From assembly GCA_015680685.1 (NCBI GenBank), contig MNCI01019056.1, positions 30,605-94,604 on the forward strand: a stretch of 64,000 nt of DNA, given 5' to 3'. How positions within the stretch are numbered: position 1 is the first letter of the stretch; each line of letters starts with the position of its first letter. Origin of the DNA: Gnetum montanum. Its lineage: Eukaryota; Streptophyta; Gnetopsida; Gnetales; Gnetaceae. This document shows, in pieces, positions 46,286 through 58,329 of the stretch. The position numbers were made by a program, and so were the translations under genes. Below the pieces are notes generated by a model. It searched no databases and was not told the origin of the DNA. It saw nothing but the letters and a program-made list of their open reading frames with translations.

Positions 46286-46489
46286 GACTAATGGAAAAGC
46301 CATCACCTCCGAGAACTACATGAGCTTCCCCAATTTTGTGTCTTGTAATGTTGTGTCCATATTTTTTGTAAAACATCACTGCATCATGTAAAAGTTAGTT
46401 TGTGTCTAGTCAAGTTAATGAATAATCTCATACCTTCCCAATATTTTGTAAAGAGCTTGTTCCTCATTTTATTTAAATCAAGGACAAGT

Positions 46490-46510
46490 TTTCATTCAGT
46501 TTTGGGGGTA
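46490..46510 (+). other. E5 polypurine tract
   Basis: TTTTCATTCAGTTTTGGGGG followed by TA abuts the 3' LTR, as in E1 and E2. Confidence 0.75.
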
Positions 46511-46727
46511 TGATGAGTCATGTTTTGCTTCACTCCATTATTGGATAATGTCGGGCATCTGATATCATTCCTTCCATGCTAGCCTATAAATACCACACTT
46601 GGATGCATGGTTGGGACATAGTTAGTTGATATTTTTTAGATAGATTTTTCATAGATTTTTGATTCCAAGTTATGTTGTCTTCTAGTGCATGCCCATAGTG
46701 AGGTACTATGACCATGTGATATCTTCC
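46511..46727 (+). repeat. E5 3' LTR (truncated)
   Basis: It matches the 5' LTR from TGATGAGTCATG through CTATAAATACCACACTTGG to about 46727, then diverges. The last roughly 650 bp are missing. Confidence 0.8.
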
Positions 46728-49199
46728 TTTGCATTCTTCACACATCACGTTTGTTTAATGAAACAAATATCATTCAATGAGAAAAAAAAGTAAGATTCAA
46801 CACACTCCAACTAAGTTCACTAGATGTAACACATCTTATTTGGTGAGAAAATAATATTTCAATAGCTACTCCTTGGTAGGATTCAATAGCTACTAAATCA
46901 AGTATGGAGAGAGAGCATTGGAGATGAAATTGCAATGGTGTTTTGCATTCTTTGTTGATGTCTCTCGAATCAATCCTCAAAACATCAAAAAAGAGGGACT
47001 AATGAAAAACCTTGAAGAAAATTAATGTTATAACCCATAATCAAAATTCTTTGTAATTTGATGGAAAAATACTAGTAGATACAATAACCTTAGTTTCTCA
47101 AAAGTCTTAGATTATGACCCTATATTATTGGAATTTAAGGTAGTTTTTAATGTAATATACGATATGTGCTACCTATACGCTATAGCTCTCATATATTTTG
47201 GCTTTTAGAGGCTAAAAAATGCTTTACAAGCTATAAATGTCTTTTCTTCGAAGCTATGGAAGCTACAATATCCATGTATACTAGCTTGAGGGGGATAAAA
47301 GTACTTCAAAAGGTACAAAATTTGATATCTTAGCCTTGTACACTATGCATTTTAGTTCTATATGCTAGATAGCCTTATAAAGACAACTTATTGGATTTGG
47401 GTTTTAATTCCATATGCTGGGCATGGAAATTTTGTACACTAGACAAAGTACAAAAGTAGCGTATGAAAAACAAAAAATTATATAAAACTATTTGTATGCT
47501 ATAGGGAAGTGTTCAAGCTACAATTGAATTTGCCAAAAATCTATTTGCAATCTTGATAGAATTGACTAACAAAAAATAGGAACCCATAACCTATTTAAAC
47601 AAGAATTTGTCTCATTAAAAGGACTTTTGGCTAATTTTCATCCAAAATGAACATGAGAATTTTGGAGCAGCATAGATACCCAAGAGTTAGCAACCATTTT
47701 TTCCCCAGCATAGATCAAATTTGCAAATAAAACCAGTGGTGAGCAAAGCTCAGAGGGTAGATCATGCGACATCCTTGAGGATAGATTTCACTACATAACA
47801 CATCTTGTCGACTATACAAAGTTCCAAGCATTTTCCCTTGATCTCTTGGGCATAAAAATTCCCAAAAATTATATTCTCTAAACTTTGGTTCCATGAATTT
47901 TTCATCATTTTAATATGAGTTTGAAATTTCATTTATTTGCCACATTCTTTTTACATTTCTCTATACTCAAATCTAGGATGTCAACTACCTTTTCATACCC
48001 TTTATATTTTTTTTACACACACTAGTAATAGATTTATAAGTTCCTAGGTGATCAACAAGATCATCTAGGATGCTTTGAATCCTTTTGCAAGCCTTATGGA
48101 TCCAAAGTTAAAACTATTTCTACTTTAAAATTTTCAAATCTCTAGCATTGAAGTTTTCAGGCACTACACCTTAGATCTAAAGGTTTTCTAACAATTATTC
48201 AAAAGATAAATTTATATTGTTCAATGATGGTAGTTTCTAATAGAACACCTAACAACTTGTAAAGAAAGCAAAATGATATAGTTCATGTTGGTTATTCACC
48301 ATATCCAAGTTTAGATTGCATAAGAACTAGCTAGAAATGACTAATGTAGAACTAATGTGTAGTTGTGAGTGATTACTCTAGGTCATATAGGTACTGATAA
48401 ACATGAATAGCTATTATTTAGCCTCAACACCCATGTGTCTAGGAAGCTTCATTTTAGTATACCTAGGTTTTTTACCTCCTTCTAGTCTATTTATGGTTAT
48501 TGACTATTGTATAAGTGGGAACAAGTAACAACTAGGGTTCATCCTACAAATATAGATGTATCAGTCCCAATTTTATAACATTACATAATTTCATTTATTA
48601 TTCTAAAATCATAATAATATATTATCAAATTAACAAGGGAAATTAACTTGAAAGATGAACTATTTTTGAGTTCATCAAAACCTCCAACCAAAGGATTATT
48701 CATCCTAGGTAAAATATAATATTTACTTTAATAGAACTAATTCTTGATATTTTTTCCTTAATTTTAGCCAATTCAAATATGTTGTGGTTCAATCAATTAT
48801 GATGTTAATTGTAGTATATTTTTGGAAAGTGATAATAATGTTAAATTAAATATTATTAGTCTTAAAAATATAACATTACATTTTTACCTAGAAGGACATC
48901 ATCACCAATAAACAACATTGCATAAAATATAAATTAAAAGCATGCAAGTACCAAGAGCTATCCTTATTAGTATAAAATAATGAAAAAATTTTGTAATCAT
49001 CACTTCTTCTAGATTCAAAATTTATCTAGAAATGTTTGATGGTTTCATAATTAGAGGGTGAAGCACCATCATCTTCAAGCTACTGTGCAAGTTTCTCCAA
49101 GACTATAAACCTAGTGTTCATGTTATCTAGGCACATATTGATCTCCTCTTGTCTCCTCTAGAACTCATCTTATATGGTAGTTGTAACACCCAGAATCTA
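46728..49199. other. Decayed repeat DNA without recognisable genes
   Basis: No protein domains were read. 47880-48180 resembles 50470-50680: AAGTTCCTAGGTGATC then GATCATCTAGGATGC, against AAGTTCTTAAGTGATC then GACCATCTAAGGCATC. This diverged direct repeat may be the 3' halves of two LTRs of an unrelated family. Confidence 0.4.
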
Positions 49200-49740
49200 C
49201 TCCAAAGTCTTCTATGAAACAACACTTCCTATTGAAACACCACCAAAAATGCATGATGTAATCATTTATGGCCATGTAACCCTCATCCCATAAGAACCGA
49301 GGCTAAAATTTCATTGTAAAATGTGAAGATTATAACCCATTAGGTGCAATCTCATTCACTTTATACATTTGGGGGCTAAAAATGCATCATAAGTTGTTGA
49401 AGCCTCATCCCCCAAGTGAAAAAAGCCATATGATGCCTATATTTAGGCTTGCAGGGGGTGGTTTAAAATCACCTTTTGGGATGTCAAAATTGGAATTTTG
49501 ATGGGTTTTATGGAAGGGTATAACATTTTCCATGCTAGAGATACTTGTTGGAGGGTATAACCCACCTTTGCCTAGCATTGGAGGATGTAACATCAACTAT
49601 GCTTAGCATGGAGGGTATAACTCTTACCTTCCAATGTTTCCCCTTCATCCCCTCAACATTTCATCTCTCCCCCAATGTTGCTCTAGCATGGCCTATAACT
49701 TCAGCATTACTCCAACTCTGGCGTTGATCTTGCATGCCAA
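49200..49740 (-). repeat. Second LTR-like family (F2), minus-strand copy
   Basis: Read on the minus strand, it has repeated GTTATACCCTCC units (49495-49630), GACATCCCAAAAGG, then a CTAAATATAGGC TATA region and CACTTGGGGGATGAGGCTT. Next is CCCAAATGTATAAAGT. It is the inverted counterpart of 33698-34160. Confidence 0.6.
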
Positions 49741-51480
49741 CATTGTTGTTGGAAGGCCTAACATGGGTAGAAGAAGCTAGCAAGGGTGAAATTCTAGTTT
49801 ACTATTTTTATAAATGGAATGGCTTTGATGCCATGGGGGTATAACATGTACCATACATAGTAACCATGCTAGATTTGAACACTTTCCACACTTGTACATA
49901 GCAAAAAACTATCAGCAATTAGGCAAAAATTTGTAGCAAACTTTATGGTCTTAGAAACCCATAATAACCAAGCACCAAGACCATTAAAAAGGTTCTATAA
50001 TTTTTCATTTTTAGGCATACTTGTGCATTTGAGAGCTCTTGCAATCTTGCAAATATGTAGCTTCTCAAATAATCCTAGTGTGGAATCCCTGTAGCTAGTA
50101 TGATCCATTGTTACCTCCCTTTGGGATTATGTGAACTTTGGACCACAGATGAGCATCTTGGTCTTGATACTTCCAATGTTGTTGTTCTTGGAACTAAAAA
50201 AGCCCCCAAACATCTCACCACTTGGCATCACCAACATAATAGATCTAGTGCAAAGAACAGTAAAGTTTTGAAAGCATTTGGAGTTGCAAAACCTCTAGAT
50301 CATGGAGATGCTTATAGCAATATCAATAAACTCTAAACCCCCACCAAAGTGAATCCCCTTGGTACTCTAGGCACATATTGTATAAATTTCTTGAGCTTTC
50401 TTTATTTATGTTAAAATAAAGTTTATAGTTCTATTTGTGTGAAAGTTTTATTCATTTTTTATTTTAGTGCATTTATTTTCCAAATCTATATTCACATTTT
50501 TATTTTTGTTACCTCATTTGACCCTCAAGTTCTTAAGTGATCTATCAGACCATCTAAGGCATCTCAGATCTTATTTTTCCATGGAGGCCTTTAAGACCTA
50601 GGGATAAAACTAGTTCATTGGAATTTTTGGTCTTCCAACAATGAAGATTTTTAGTTGCAATAGCTTTTCCAATATTAGAAGGAGGACCTTCGTCCAAATT
50701 CTACATTTAAACCCATGGCTGGATTGATAGCATTGCTTACCATTTTTTGAAACTTTTGGTATCTTCTTTGAAAAATTTTATTAACATCTTATTTGTTGCA
50801 AAAACAACAATGAAATATAGTTCCCCCTTCCTCCAAAGCCTAGAGTGGAAGTTGTAGGTGTTTGGATTTTTAGAATTTTAATAGCAGTTGTTGCGAATTC
50901 AAAGCTAGCATTGGTTTCTTACTAAATCTTTCATGCATCTTGTTGCCAAAATTTTCCAACAAGGCCAACGTTTATGGTTTCACACCCCAAATCCTCCTTC
51001 CCCATTAATGTGAAAAATTTCTAGCAAATCCAATGTTAAAAACTTGTTAAAATCACACCTTCAGAAAAATCAAAGTATCCATTTTTTTAGCAACAATCAT
51101 TACCTTTCCTAAAAGTAAAATCCCCTCCCCCAACATTACAAAGAAAGCTGTGAAATTTCCCATTTTACCCCCTTTTATTTTCCCTTTTCCTTCTCGATGA
51201 TGTTGTGGTTGGCTAGCCCAATGTCGTTGGGCTTTGATACCCACCTTTTTCCTATTTTTAGTAAAGGGGTATACCTCCCTTAGACAACCATTTATGATTT
51301 ATAGGCTATAATCTTTTTATAGCCATTTAAACCCTTTTTTTTACTTGTTTGAAATTTCATTTTCTAGAATTTTTATTTTCCTTCATCAATTTACATCTTT
51401 GTTAGGCCATTTTTAGCATTTTCATCATGTCATTTAGCCAATTGACCATCCTACCCTTTAACTTCACTGATAACAAGTCT
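49741..51480. other. Unassigned region before E7
   Basis: It contains a possible LTR R/U5-like stretch at 50380-50680 (TTAAAATAAAGTTTATAG, T-rich runs, then the repeat shared with 47880-48180). No gene was recognised. The open frame at 50100-50336 has no visible domain. Confidence 0.4.
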
Positions 51481-51489
51481 AGCTAGTAG

Positions 51490-53430
51490 GTTGTGAGGGT
51501 CTATGACCCCAAGGACCCTACTATGATAAAATGTAAGCAATCCCTTAAACTTAGGAGGAGAAGTTATGAGTTCTTAGTCATAAATGAAAATCATTATAGC
51601 TTTATTTGTGCCAAGATCCAAGCTAGCATGCTAATTTCATGTATGAAAGTAGAAGCCAAGAGGGAGTATGAACTCATACATCACACAATGTCAAGGATAT
51701 ATTTCTTCCCCATATGACTAAATACCCCTCATTGAGACCTATGCATACGTCCTATCTTAACTAATTAATATAGATGAGGAAGGGGGCAAGACTAGCTCAG
51801 ATGAGTAGTAGGGGGAGGAAAAGGATGAGTTTGGGGTAGAATCTAAATATGAGAATGTCTTGGGTGGGATTTTCCAATAAGAAAACCCTAAGGCCAAAAT
51901 TCCTACTTTGATCCCTCTCTCCTCTTCCATGGGAAAAATGGCCCATTCCTCAATCCCTTCTTACCCAACCCTATTTAGGTCCACACCAATAATAGCTACA
52001 CAACAAACCCAATTGGTGCCACATCCCACAACCTTCCGATTCTCCATGTTTTTTTGTGATGCAACCTTGATCATTATGACCATCATAAGTGGTGGTCACC
52101 ACCACTAACCCTCTAACCACCTAAATAGGGTCCATCATAGTATCCTAAGTAACCCAGGGGTCACAAACCCCTTTTTCCAATTTGTGCCCTAAATACTACT
52201 ACAAACATCTTTCTTGTTGGTTGGTCCACTAACCACCATGATGACACAACCTATTCCCTCGATGCCACAACCAATAGCGAGCCCACAAGCCTTCCAACAA
52301 ATATTGTAGCTCTTCATGTAGATCCCACAACTAGTAGGGCCACACCAAGACCTAGATGAAGCCTTTTAGATGATCTAAGACTTGTTAAGATCATGGACTT
52401 CTACTAGGATGATCTTATCAATCTTGTTGTCCCACCTTTAACTCTTCCCCCTAGTGTCCCTATTTCTTAGTTTATGAAGTACAAAGATGAGGGTGATATA
52501 AACACTCACCTCATAACCTTCTACTCAAAGTTCTTGTTATTACAAGCTTAGCCACACATGATAACAAGGATATTTCCTATGTCTCTTATGGGAAAGGCCC
52601 TTCATTGGTATCATGAACTGCCAAGAGAATCTATATCCTCTTTAGAAGACTTGATATCATAATTCATTGACTACTTCAAGTACAAATTGAAGCCTGACAT
52701 CACCCTTTACTAGTTGATGAAGGTCAAGCAAGGACCCCTCAAACTAGTGTAGAGGTTCATCCAATGATGGAACAGTCTGCATAACAAGCTACCAAAACCT
52801 ATAGCTAAGACTCACCTTTTGGCTATATTCAAGAGGACAGTTAATAATTTTATCAAGTAAAAGCTATACTATCTTGATCCATGATCATTACATTAGGCCT
52901 TATCCCAGACAAAACATAGAAGATGCCATGGAGGATATCCAAGACCCTAGCTGCATGGCATATAAAAACCAACATACATAAAGGGATAAGGAGATAGGTA
53001 AGTAGAACAATGTGGTAGTGTCAATGGTAGCCAAAAGGACCAAGATGATCTAACAAGGGTTAAGAACCAATTAATCTAAGGCCCTTGCTAATAACCACAA
53101 TTATCATTCCTCAACATATGGGGTGACTACATCAACTACCTCTAGGCCCAACTTTGAGTGGAAATACTAAATGAAATACATGAGGATACCTCTGAACCAT
53201 CAAAAATATTGAACAATGGGAGAATCCAATACAAGAAAATGACAAAAAATGCCTATAAGAGGCATGAGAGGCTATGTGAAATAGCCAAAGATCCCACTCG
53301 AGCAACCAAGGATGATCCTTAGGTGCCTAAGTATTTCAAGCTTGATCCCTTTTGTTACTATCATCAATTGCCAGGTCATGATACTAAATTCTGTCTTTCA
53401 TTGAAGATGACCTATAAAAGACGATAGATA
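51490..53430 (+). pseudogene. E7 gag of a different gypsy lineage (degenerate)
   Basis: The order is an open 74-codon start (51493-51717), a Pro/Thr/His-rich linker, then a capsid core at 52470-52860. The core reads KYKDEGDINTHLITFYSKFL, FPMSLMGKALHWYHELP, SISSLEDL and DYFKYKLKP, with the W-Y pattern of the retrotransposon gag family. At 53353-53394 there is CYYHQLPGHDTKFC, a C-x2-H-x4-H-x4-C knuckle typical of one group of plant gypsy gags. Numerous stops. It shares no close motif with E1-E6 gag, so it is a separate lineage. Confidence 0.72.
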
Positions 53431-54159
53431 TGGGTGAGCTAGTTCTTGATGCATCTAAGTCTATTAGACCTTAGAACTAGTTGATGCATGTGTACAAAGA
53501 ACCATTGAACACCAAAAAAAGCTCATAATTCATATCAACATTCAATGTTGATGATAATCGAAGGCTTCTGAGGGAATCATTTTTGAGTCAAGTGCCCCCT
53601 TGTAAAAAAAGCTTTCACTAGCTCAAGACCCCATTTTGTTGTAAGGATCCCATCATTGACATCTCCCAAAGAGCCCTTTCTCATTAGGGTGCCCTAGCTA
53701 GTTATAATCAAACCCACCCTTATAATTGAACAACGTCCTCTTGTGGTGGCTAATACCATAACCTCTTCCTCACAAATAACCAATGATAACAAGAAGGCCT
53801 CAACCAAGTAGAGAAAGAAGCCTAAGCAAAATCCTAATGACAAAAATGATGAGCATGAGAAGGAATGAAAGGAAGTGGACCCATCAAAGCCCACTTTGAT
53901 ACCATTAGTATGCATGACCTTATCAACCCAAGATGCTTCAACAAGCAAACCATGGGGGATCCTAAGAGCCAAGAGAAATAGAAATAGGAGAAGCCATAAC
54001 ACCAATAGCCAAGACATGAAGTGCAAATTTTGGGTTGCATGGAGGAAGTTAAGCACAACCAAGGTGACAAGCCCAAGGCCAATAACAAAAACTTCCTAAA
54101 TGCAATGGAATAGGTCAAATAGTTTCTAAAATAGAAAAATATAACCTTGAGCTTATATG

Positions 54160-55017
54160 ACCTATTCATAACTTCTACTACACATTGTGAAGTACTAGTC
54201 AAGATGTTGGCCTCCACTCCCATTAGCAAGGACATCTCTACTAATGAAGAAACCATCCATGCAATGATGGTGCCTTCTTCATTAAAAGACAAAGTCAACA
54301 TTGCTAGTGTTTCATGATAGCAAAATCAAAGCTAGCCCCCAAAATGGTGAAGTGACCAATGCAATTCTCTTTTCATTACAATACAATTAGACCAATATAA
54401 AATGCATCAAGTGCATGTGCATGATAGGGTTGTAATGAATGTCATCTTGTACACCATAGTTGAACATTTAGGCTTGAAAGAAAATATACAATGTACAAAA
54501 ACATTACCTTTCAAGTCCTTTAATAGATCATGGATTTCTGTTAGGGGGTATATCTCCTTATACCTTATGGAAAGGAAATAATTCCCCACAACTACTAATT
54601 TCTTGATGGTAGAGGAAATACCAGGATTTAACATAATCTTGGAATGACCTTGGTTGGCTCAACTGCAAGTTGTATCTTCACTTATCCACCAAGAAATCTA
54701 GTAGCCCTACGAGGGAGGTGAAATTATCACTCATGGTGATAATGTGGTTTCTCTCACACTTAACAACATGGATATAGAATAGGGATTTGAAGTGGAGTTT
54801 TAAGACGAAACTCCCAGTCACAATTTTAAGCAACCCAAGGGAGTGGAGAAGGCCAAAAACAACAATGGTGAGTTGGGAGACACACAATGGGGATAGCTTC
54901 CCTTTAACATCGTTAGTGAAGGGGATGGTGAGTACAAGCTTATGCAAAACAGGCCATATACATTTCCTAATCTCTCAAATATTAGGAAGCATTTGCACAA
55001 GTAATGCACACCCTTAA
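54160..55017 (+). pseudogene. E7 aspartic protease and following linker
   Basis: A frame through 54330-54720 reads LFITIQLDQYKMHQVHVHD, ILYTIVEHLGLK, ISLYLMERK, and EEIPGFNIILE.PWLAQLQV, then SSLIHQEI. The last part is the conserved YNIILGRPWL...S..H of gypsy retropepsins, with Gly now Glu and Arg now stop. The active-site DTG triad is no longer readable. 54787-55017 is an open tail reading NPREWRRPKTTMVSWETHNG. No RT follows, so the element is cut off here. Confidence 0.6.
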
Positions 55018-57240
55018 TCCTTCCATCATATGCCCTTGTGACCTTGTAACCATATATACTTATAGCCTATTAGCCTAGATTTTGTTTTGCCTCTTTATGT
55101 CATTTTGTTTACTTTATGTTAAACTTTCTTTTGCATATAGCCTAGGAATTTATCTTTTATTTGCATTTTACTTAGTAAACCCTTTTCTTTCTTCCTTTTT
55201 ATCATGATATAAACATGAAAAGCTCATAAAAACCTTAAAACCAAAAAACCCATAAAAATTTTAAAGCATAAAATAGACAAAAATATATTTTCTTTTGCAC
55301 AACGTGGACCCACAATGGCCTAAAAATGGCAACATCACATGTCCTACCATGGCCTAAAACTAGCAAATGTCTTTTCATATTGTTTCTATTTTAGCCTACA
55401 ACCTTATTGTTTAATTACTTCAACACTTTGCAATGTTACAGCCAACATAACCATTCATGATGTTTATAACATTAAAATTATAAAACCATAAAGCCATCAT
55501 AAAACCTTAATACTAGAACAATATATAGCCAAAACTGAAATCAAAATTTAAAATTTAGAATGTCTATAATATAAATAGCCATGATCACATTGTGTGGAAA
55601 AATGTTAAAATTTTTAAACAATAAATAATAACAAGAATAAAATGTCTACGACCAAAAATCTCAGCTAATACTAGCCATCAATGTCAACATCAATAATGGT
55701 AAACATCATGTAGCCATCAACAATAAAGACTAAAATGGACAACTAGAGGAAGCTAAGGGACATATGGATGAGGAGGTGGTGGGTCATCCCCATCCTCGTC
55801 ACTAGGGTTGCTGATGTCTCCTAGTGCTTAAAACATAACCACATAAAACCAATTAGTAACCAACGAATAACAAAATAAGCATATAACCTAAGTAAAGCCT
55901 AATATTCTTCATGGTTGATGGTTGAATTTTAAGTGATTCATATCTATTATGATGTACATTTCCTAATATTATTCATGTTTCTAACTCTTTATGTAAGTGT
56001 TTTATTTGTTTGATAGTTCACATGATTGGTTTAATTTACTATTATTTTCAATGATTGTATTGTTTAAGGATTGTATGCCCTACTAACTTTGAGGAAAAAT
56101 CATAAACTTTTTAAGAGTAATAATTCTCTAGGTTGGTTACTTTTGTTTCCTACCCCCTATTTTAATTTTAATGTTGATTGGAATTTTGTTGTTTATGCAT
56201 TTGTGTGCATTAAATTTGGAAAAAAACATTCTTACGCTAATATTGTTGTGAACTGCTTAGACTCCATAGACATTTGAGGGTGTAATCAACAAGATTCTCA
56301 ATCATCCTTAAAGGAAAAAGCAAAAATGTGTAGTTTTAAAAACTAAAGTGGTCAATATTATCTATGTTTAATAACTTAAATAATAAAAATTTATCATTTT
56401 AGATAATATCTATAGCTTTTATGGAGGTTGATGGTAGATAGAAATATTAAGGGAAAGCATTCATTGGTCCTAAGTTTGAAACACCTCAATTCTAGAGCTT
56501 AATTTTAGGATTTTGAATCATGATCCAAAAAGTGGTAAGTGTTAGATGGACAATGCAATGATGCTAATGCTCATGTCAAATCACATCAAGTTTAGAGATA
56601 AAGATAATTTGGGATACACTAAAATACTTTGTCCATTTCGAAAATTTACTTTACTTAGAGCTTTTTGTATGAGAGATTATGTATGGTAACGTATGGGGAG
56701 AACATGGAAAAGTAGGTAGGATGCACTAGAGGACATATCGCTAAAGGTAATGGATTCTATGGAGGAGGTGAAGGTTGCACTAGAAATGCTAAGATAAGTT
56801 TTTTTTTTTGATTTTTTATCATTCATATTTCAATTTCATTTCACAAAGATTTGTGCAAAGCTTTTCTCAAGAAACACTAGTGTAGATGAAGCTCGTTTGT
56901 GCTAGGCAGCTTCTAGATATGCTAGTAGTACCAACAATGGTAGCTGCCCATCTACATTAGTGTCAAACATGCCACACAAGCCTCTACATTGGATGAGATA
57001 TTAAGGTAGTAGTAGAGAGAGAGGGTTTTGATGATAGAGCCTTTGTCAAGAATGACATTTGTAATGGAAACGTAGGCAGTGGGCGGTAGACATGGTGGAA
57101 GATGAAGATGTATTAATCATTAGAGTTGGGGGTAGCCAGGAAGCACAAGTCTATCTATGACACAAAGGCACCAAAGATGTGATGGGGTAGAAAAAAGATG
57201 CAACGATAAGGGGTGCTTGTTGGTCATTAAGAAAATCACA
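55018..57240. other. AT-rich stretch without recognisable genes
   Basis: I see no domain, LTR end or RNA gene. The open frame 56071-56277 (68 codons) is unremarkable. 56640-57130 has purine-rich stretches that translate without stops only briefly. Confidence 0.4.
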
Positions 57241-57660
57241 TAAACGCAGGAATAAAAAGGTACAACTCCGCGTGACGGAGACGCTGCACCGCATTATGCG
57301 AAGGGACCACCATATCTGTACCGAAATTCACGGTAGAAATCAAAGGTAACCTCATCATGGCAAATAGGTGCTGTCTTGTCTATACCAGCTATACGACAAG
57401 GAAGTCCATGCCTGTCACAACAACTTTAAATAATACACTGCTCCCAATTAGAGTTGAGATTTCTGGTTTCTTAGGTCGAAGTCTAGACATGGAAATTAAC
57501 CTTTTTTCCTTTGTCGATTTCCGAAAGTGGGTCCAAGTTAAAGAAGACACTTTTAATTACGGAAAACTCAAAAATTAATTTAAATTAAAAAGAAAAAGTA
57601 ATTTTACATATGATAATCTTAGGGACCCATGAAAACTCTGGTCATTGCAAAGTCAAAAGC

Positions 57661-57712
57661 AAACAAGAAAATATAAAGTTCGCCTCAAACAAGAAAATAT
57701 AAAGTTCGCCTC
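57661..57712 (+). repeat. 26-bp perfect tandem duplication with nearby diverged copy
   Basis: The unit (AAACAAGAAAATATAAAGTT followed by CGCCTC) stands twice in direct tandem. A diverged third copy lies at about 57903-57929. A second shared motif, GTAGAAATCAAAG, occurs at about 57333 and 57878. Confidence 0.85.
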
Positions 57713-58076
57713 ACCAGAGGCTGTCAAGAAACTTGATTACAGCAATACAACAAACGATAACAAAATATAATAAGATGTCATCATTCATTGTTACTTGAGT
57801 GGCATTATGATGTTGACTTAAAAGGAAAAATTCCCACTCCCCGCGATGGAAAGTTATCCCGAAATCTGCATCACCGTAGAAATCAAAGATAACAATTAAA
57901 GCAAACAAGAAAATATAGAGTTTGCCTCTAGAAGCTGTGAACAAACTGTTATCAACTCTTTCAAGTCATGATCAATAAGTTCTTATTCCCATGACAATTA
58001 AAAATCAGGGCCGAAGCCCACGGATTTATCAGGATTGGTTTGGCCGCTTGCCTTCTTCTGGATCCACTACTCCCAG

Positions 58077-58318
58077 GATGTGCAAGATCCTGCTACAGAC
58101 GATGGCAACGAAGGCCAGAATTCCAAAAACAACGTATACTACGACGACATATGGGCCTGCGTACTTACCGGTGTTTTTCAACACAGTAAAGGTGGCTGGG
58201 GAGACGTTCGCGGGGAAGGCTGTAAAGACCAAGAAACAAGCGGAGAAGAATGCAGCCCTGGTGACCTGTATTACGTTGAAAGACCTAGCAAGTCTGGATG
58301 GCACCAATTCCACCCACT
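58077..58318 (+). CDS. Candidate exon: double-stranded-RNA-binding domain (DRB/HYL1-like), partial gene
   Basis: The frame 57991-58326 contains one dsRBD from about residue 30 to 101: CKILLQTMATKARIPKTTYT, LPVFFNTVKVAGETFAGKAV, then KTKKQAEKNAAL and LKDLA. It follows the second dsRBD of plant DRB proteins (pattern G-x-YKNLLQE...P.YTT...F..TV...G..F.G...K.KKQAEKNAA). The KKxAExxAA helix that contacts RNA is complete. Such proteins assist Dicer-like enzymes in small-RNA processing. An AG acceptor (58075-58076) precedes the domain and a GTGAGT donor follows at 58319, so the coding part is probably an internal exon. The first dsRBD and flanking exons were not found, so it may be a gene fragment. 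GC content is higher than its surroundings. Confidence 0.62.
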
Positions 58319-58329
58319 GTGAGTGATGA

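Larger units (their letters stand above)
37436..46727 (+). mobile_element. E5: pol-less gypsy element with extra ORF, split by a solo LTR
   Basis: The 5' LTR is 37436-38308 and the truncated 3' LTR is 46511-46727. Both start TGATGAGTCATGTTTT. Order: LTR, gag, a scrap of the pol tail, noncoding region, internal promoter-like site, solo LTR of another copy (42760-43563), extra coiled-coil ORF, polypurine tract, LTR. Protease, RT, RNase H and integrase are absent. The PBS is also lost. Confidence 0.82.

Noticed and set aside
53694-54301. Minus-strand frames of 122 and 155 codons with hydrophobic stretches
   Set aside because: Antisense shadows of the E7 gag-protease linker. The composition follows from AAG-rich plus-strand codons.
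58029-58313. Minus-strand open frame with apparent membrane segments (FFSACFLVFTAFPANVSPAT...VVVVYVVFGILAF)
   Set aside because: It is the exact antisense of the dsRBD exon; hydrophobic runs arise from the complement of the Lys/Thr codons. Only the plus strand gives a known domain.
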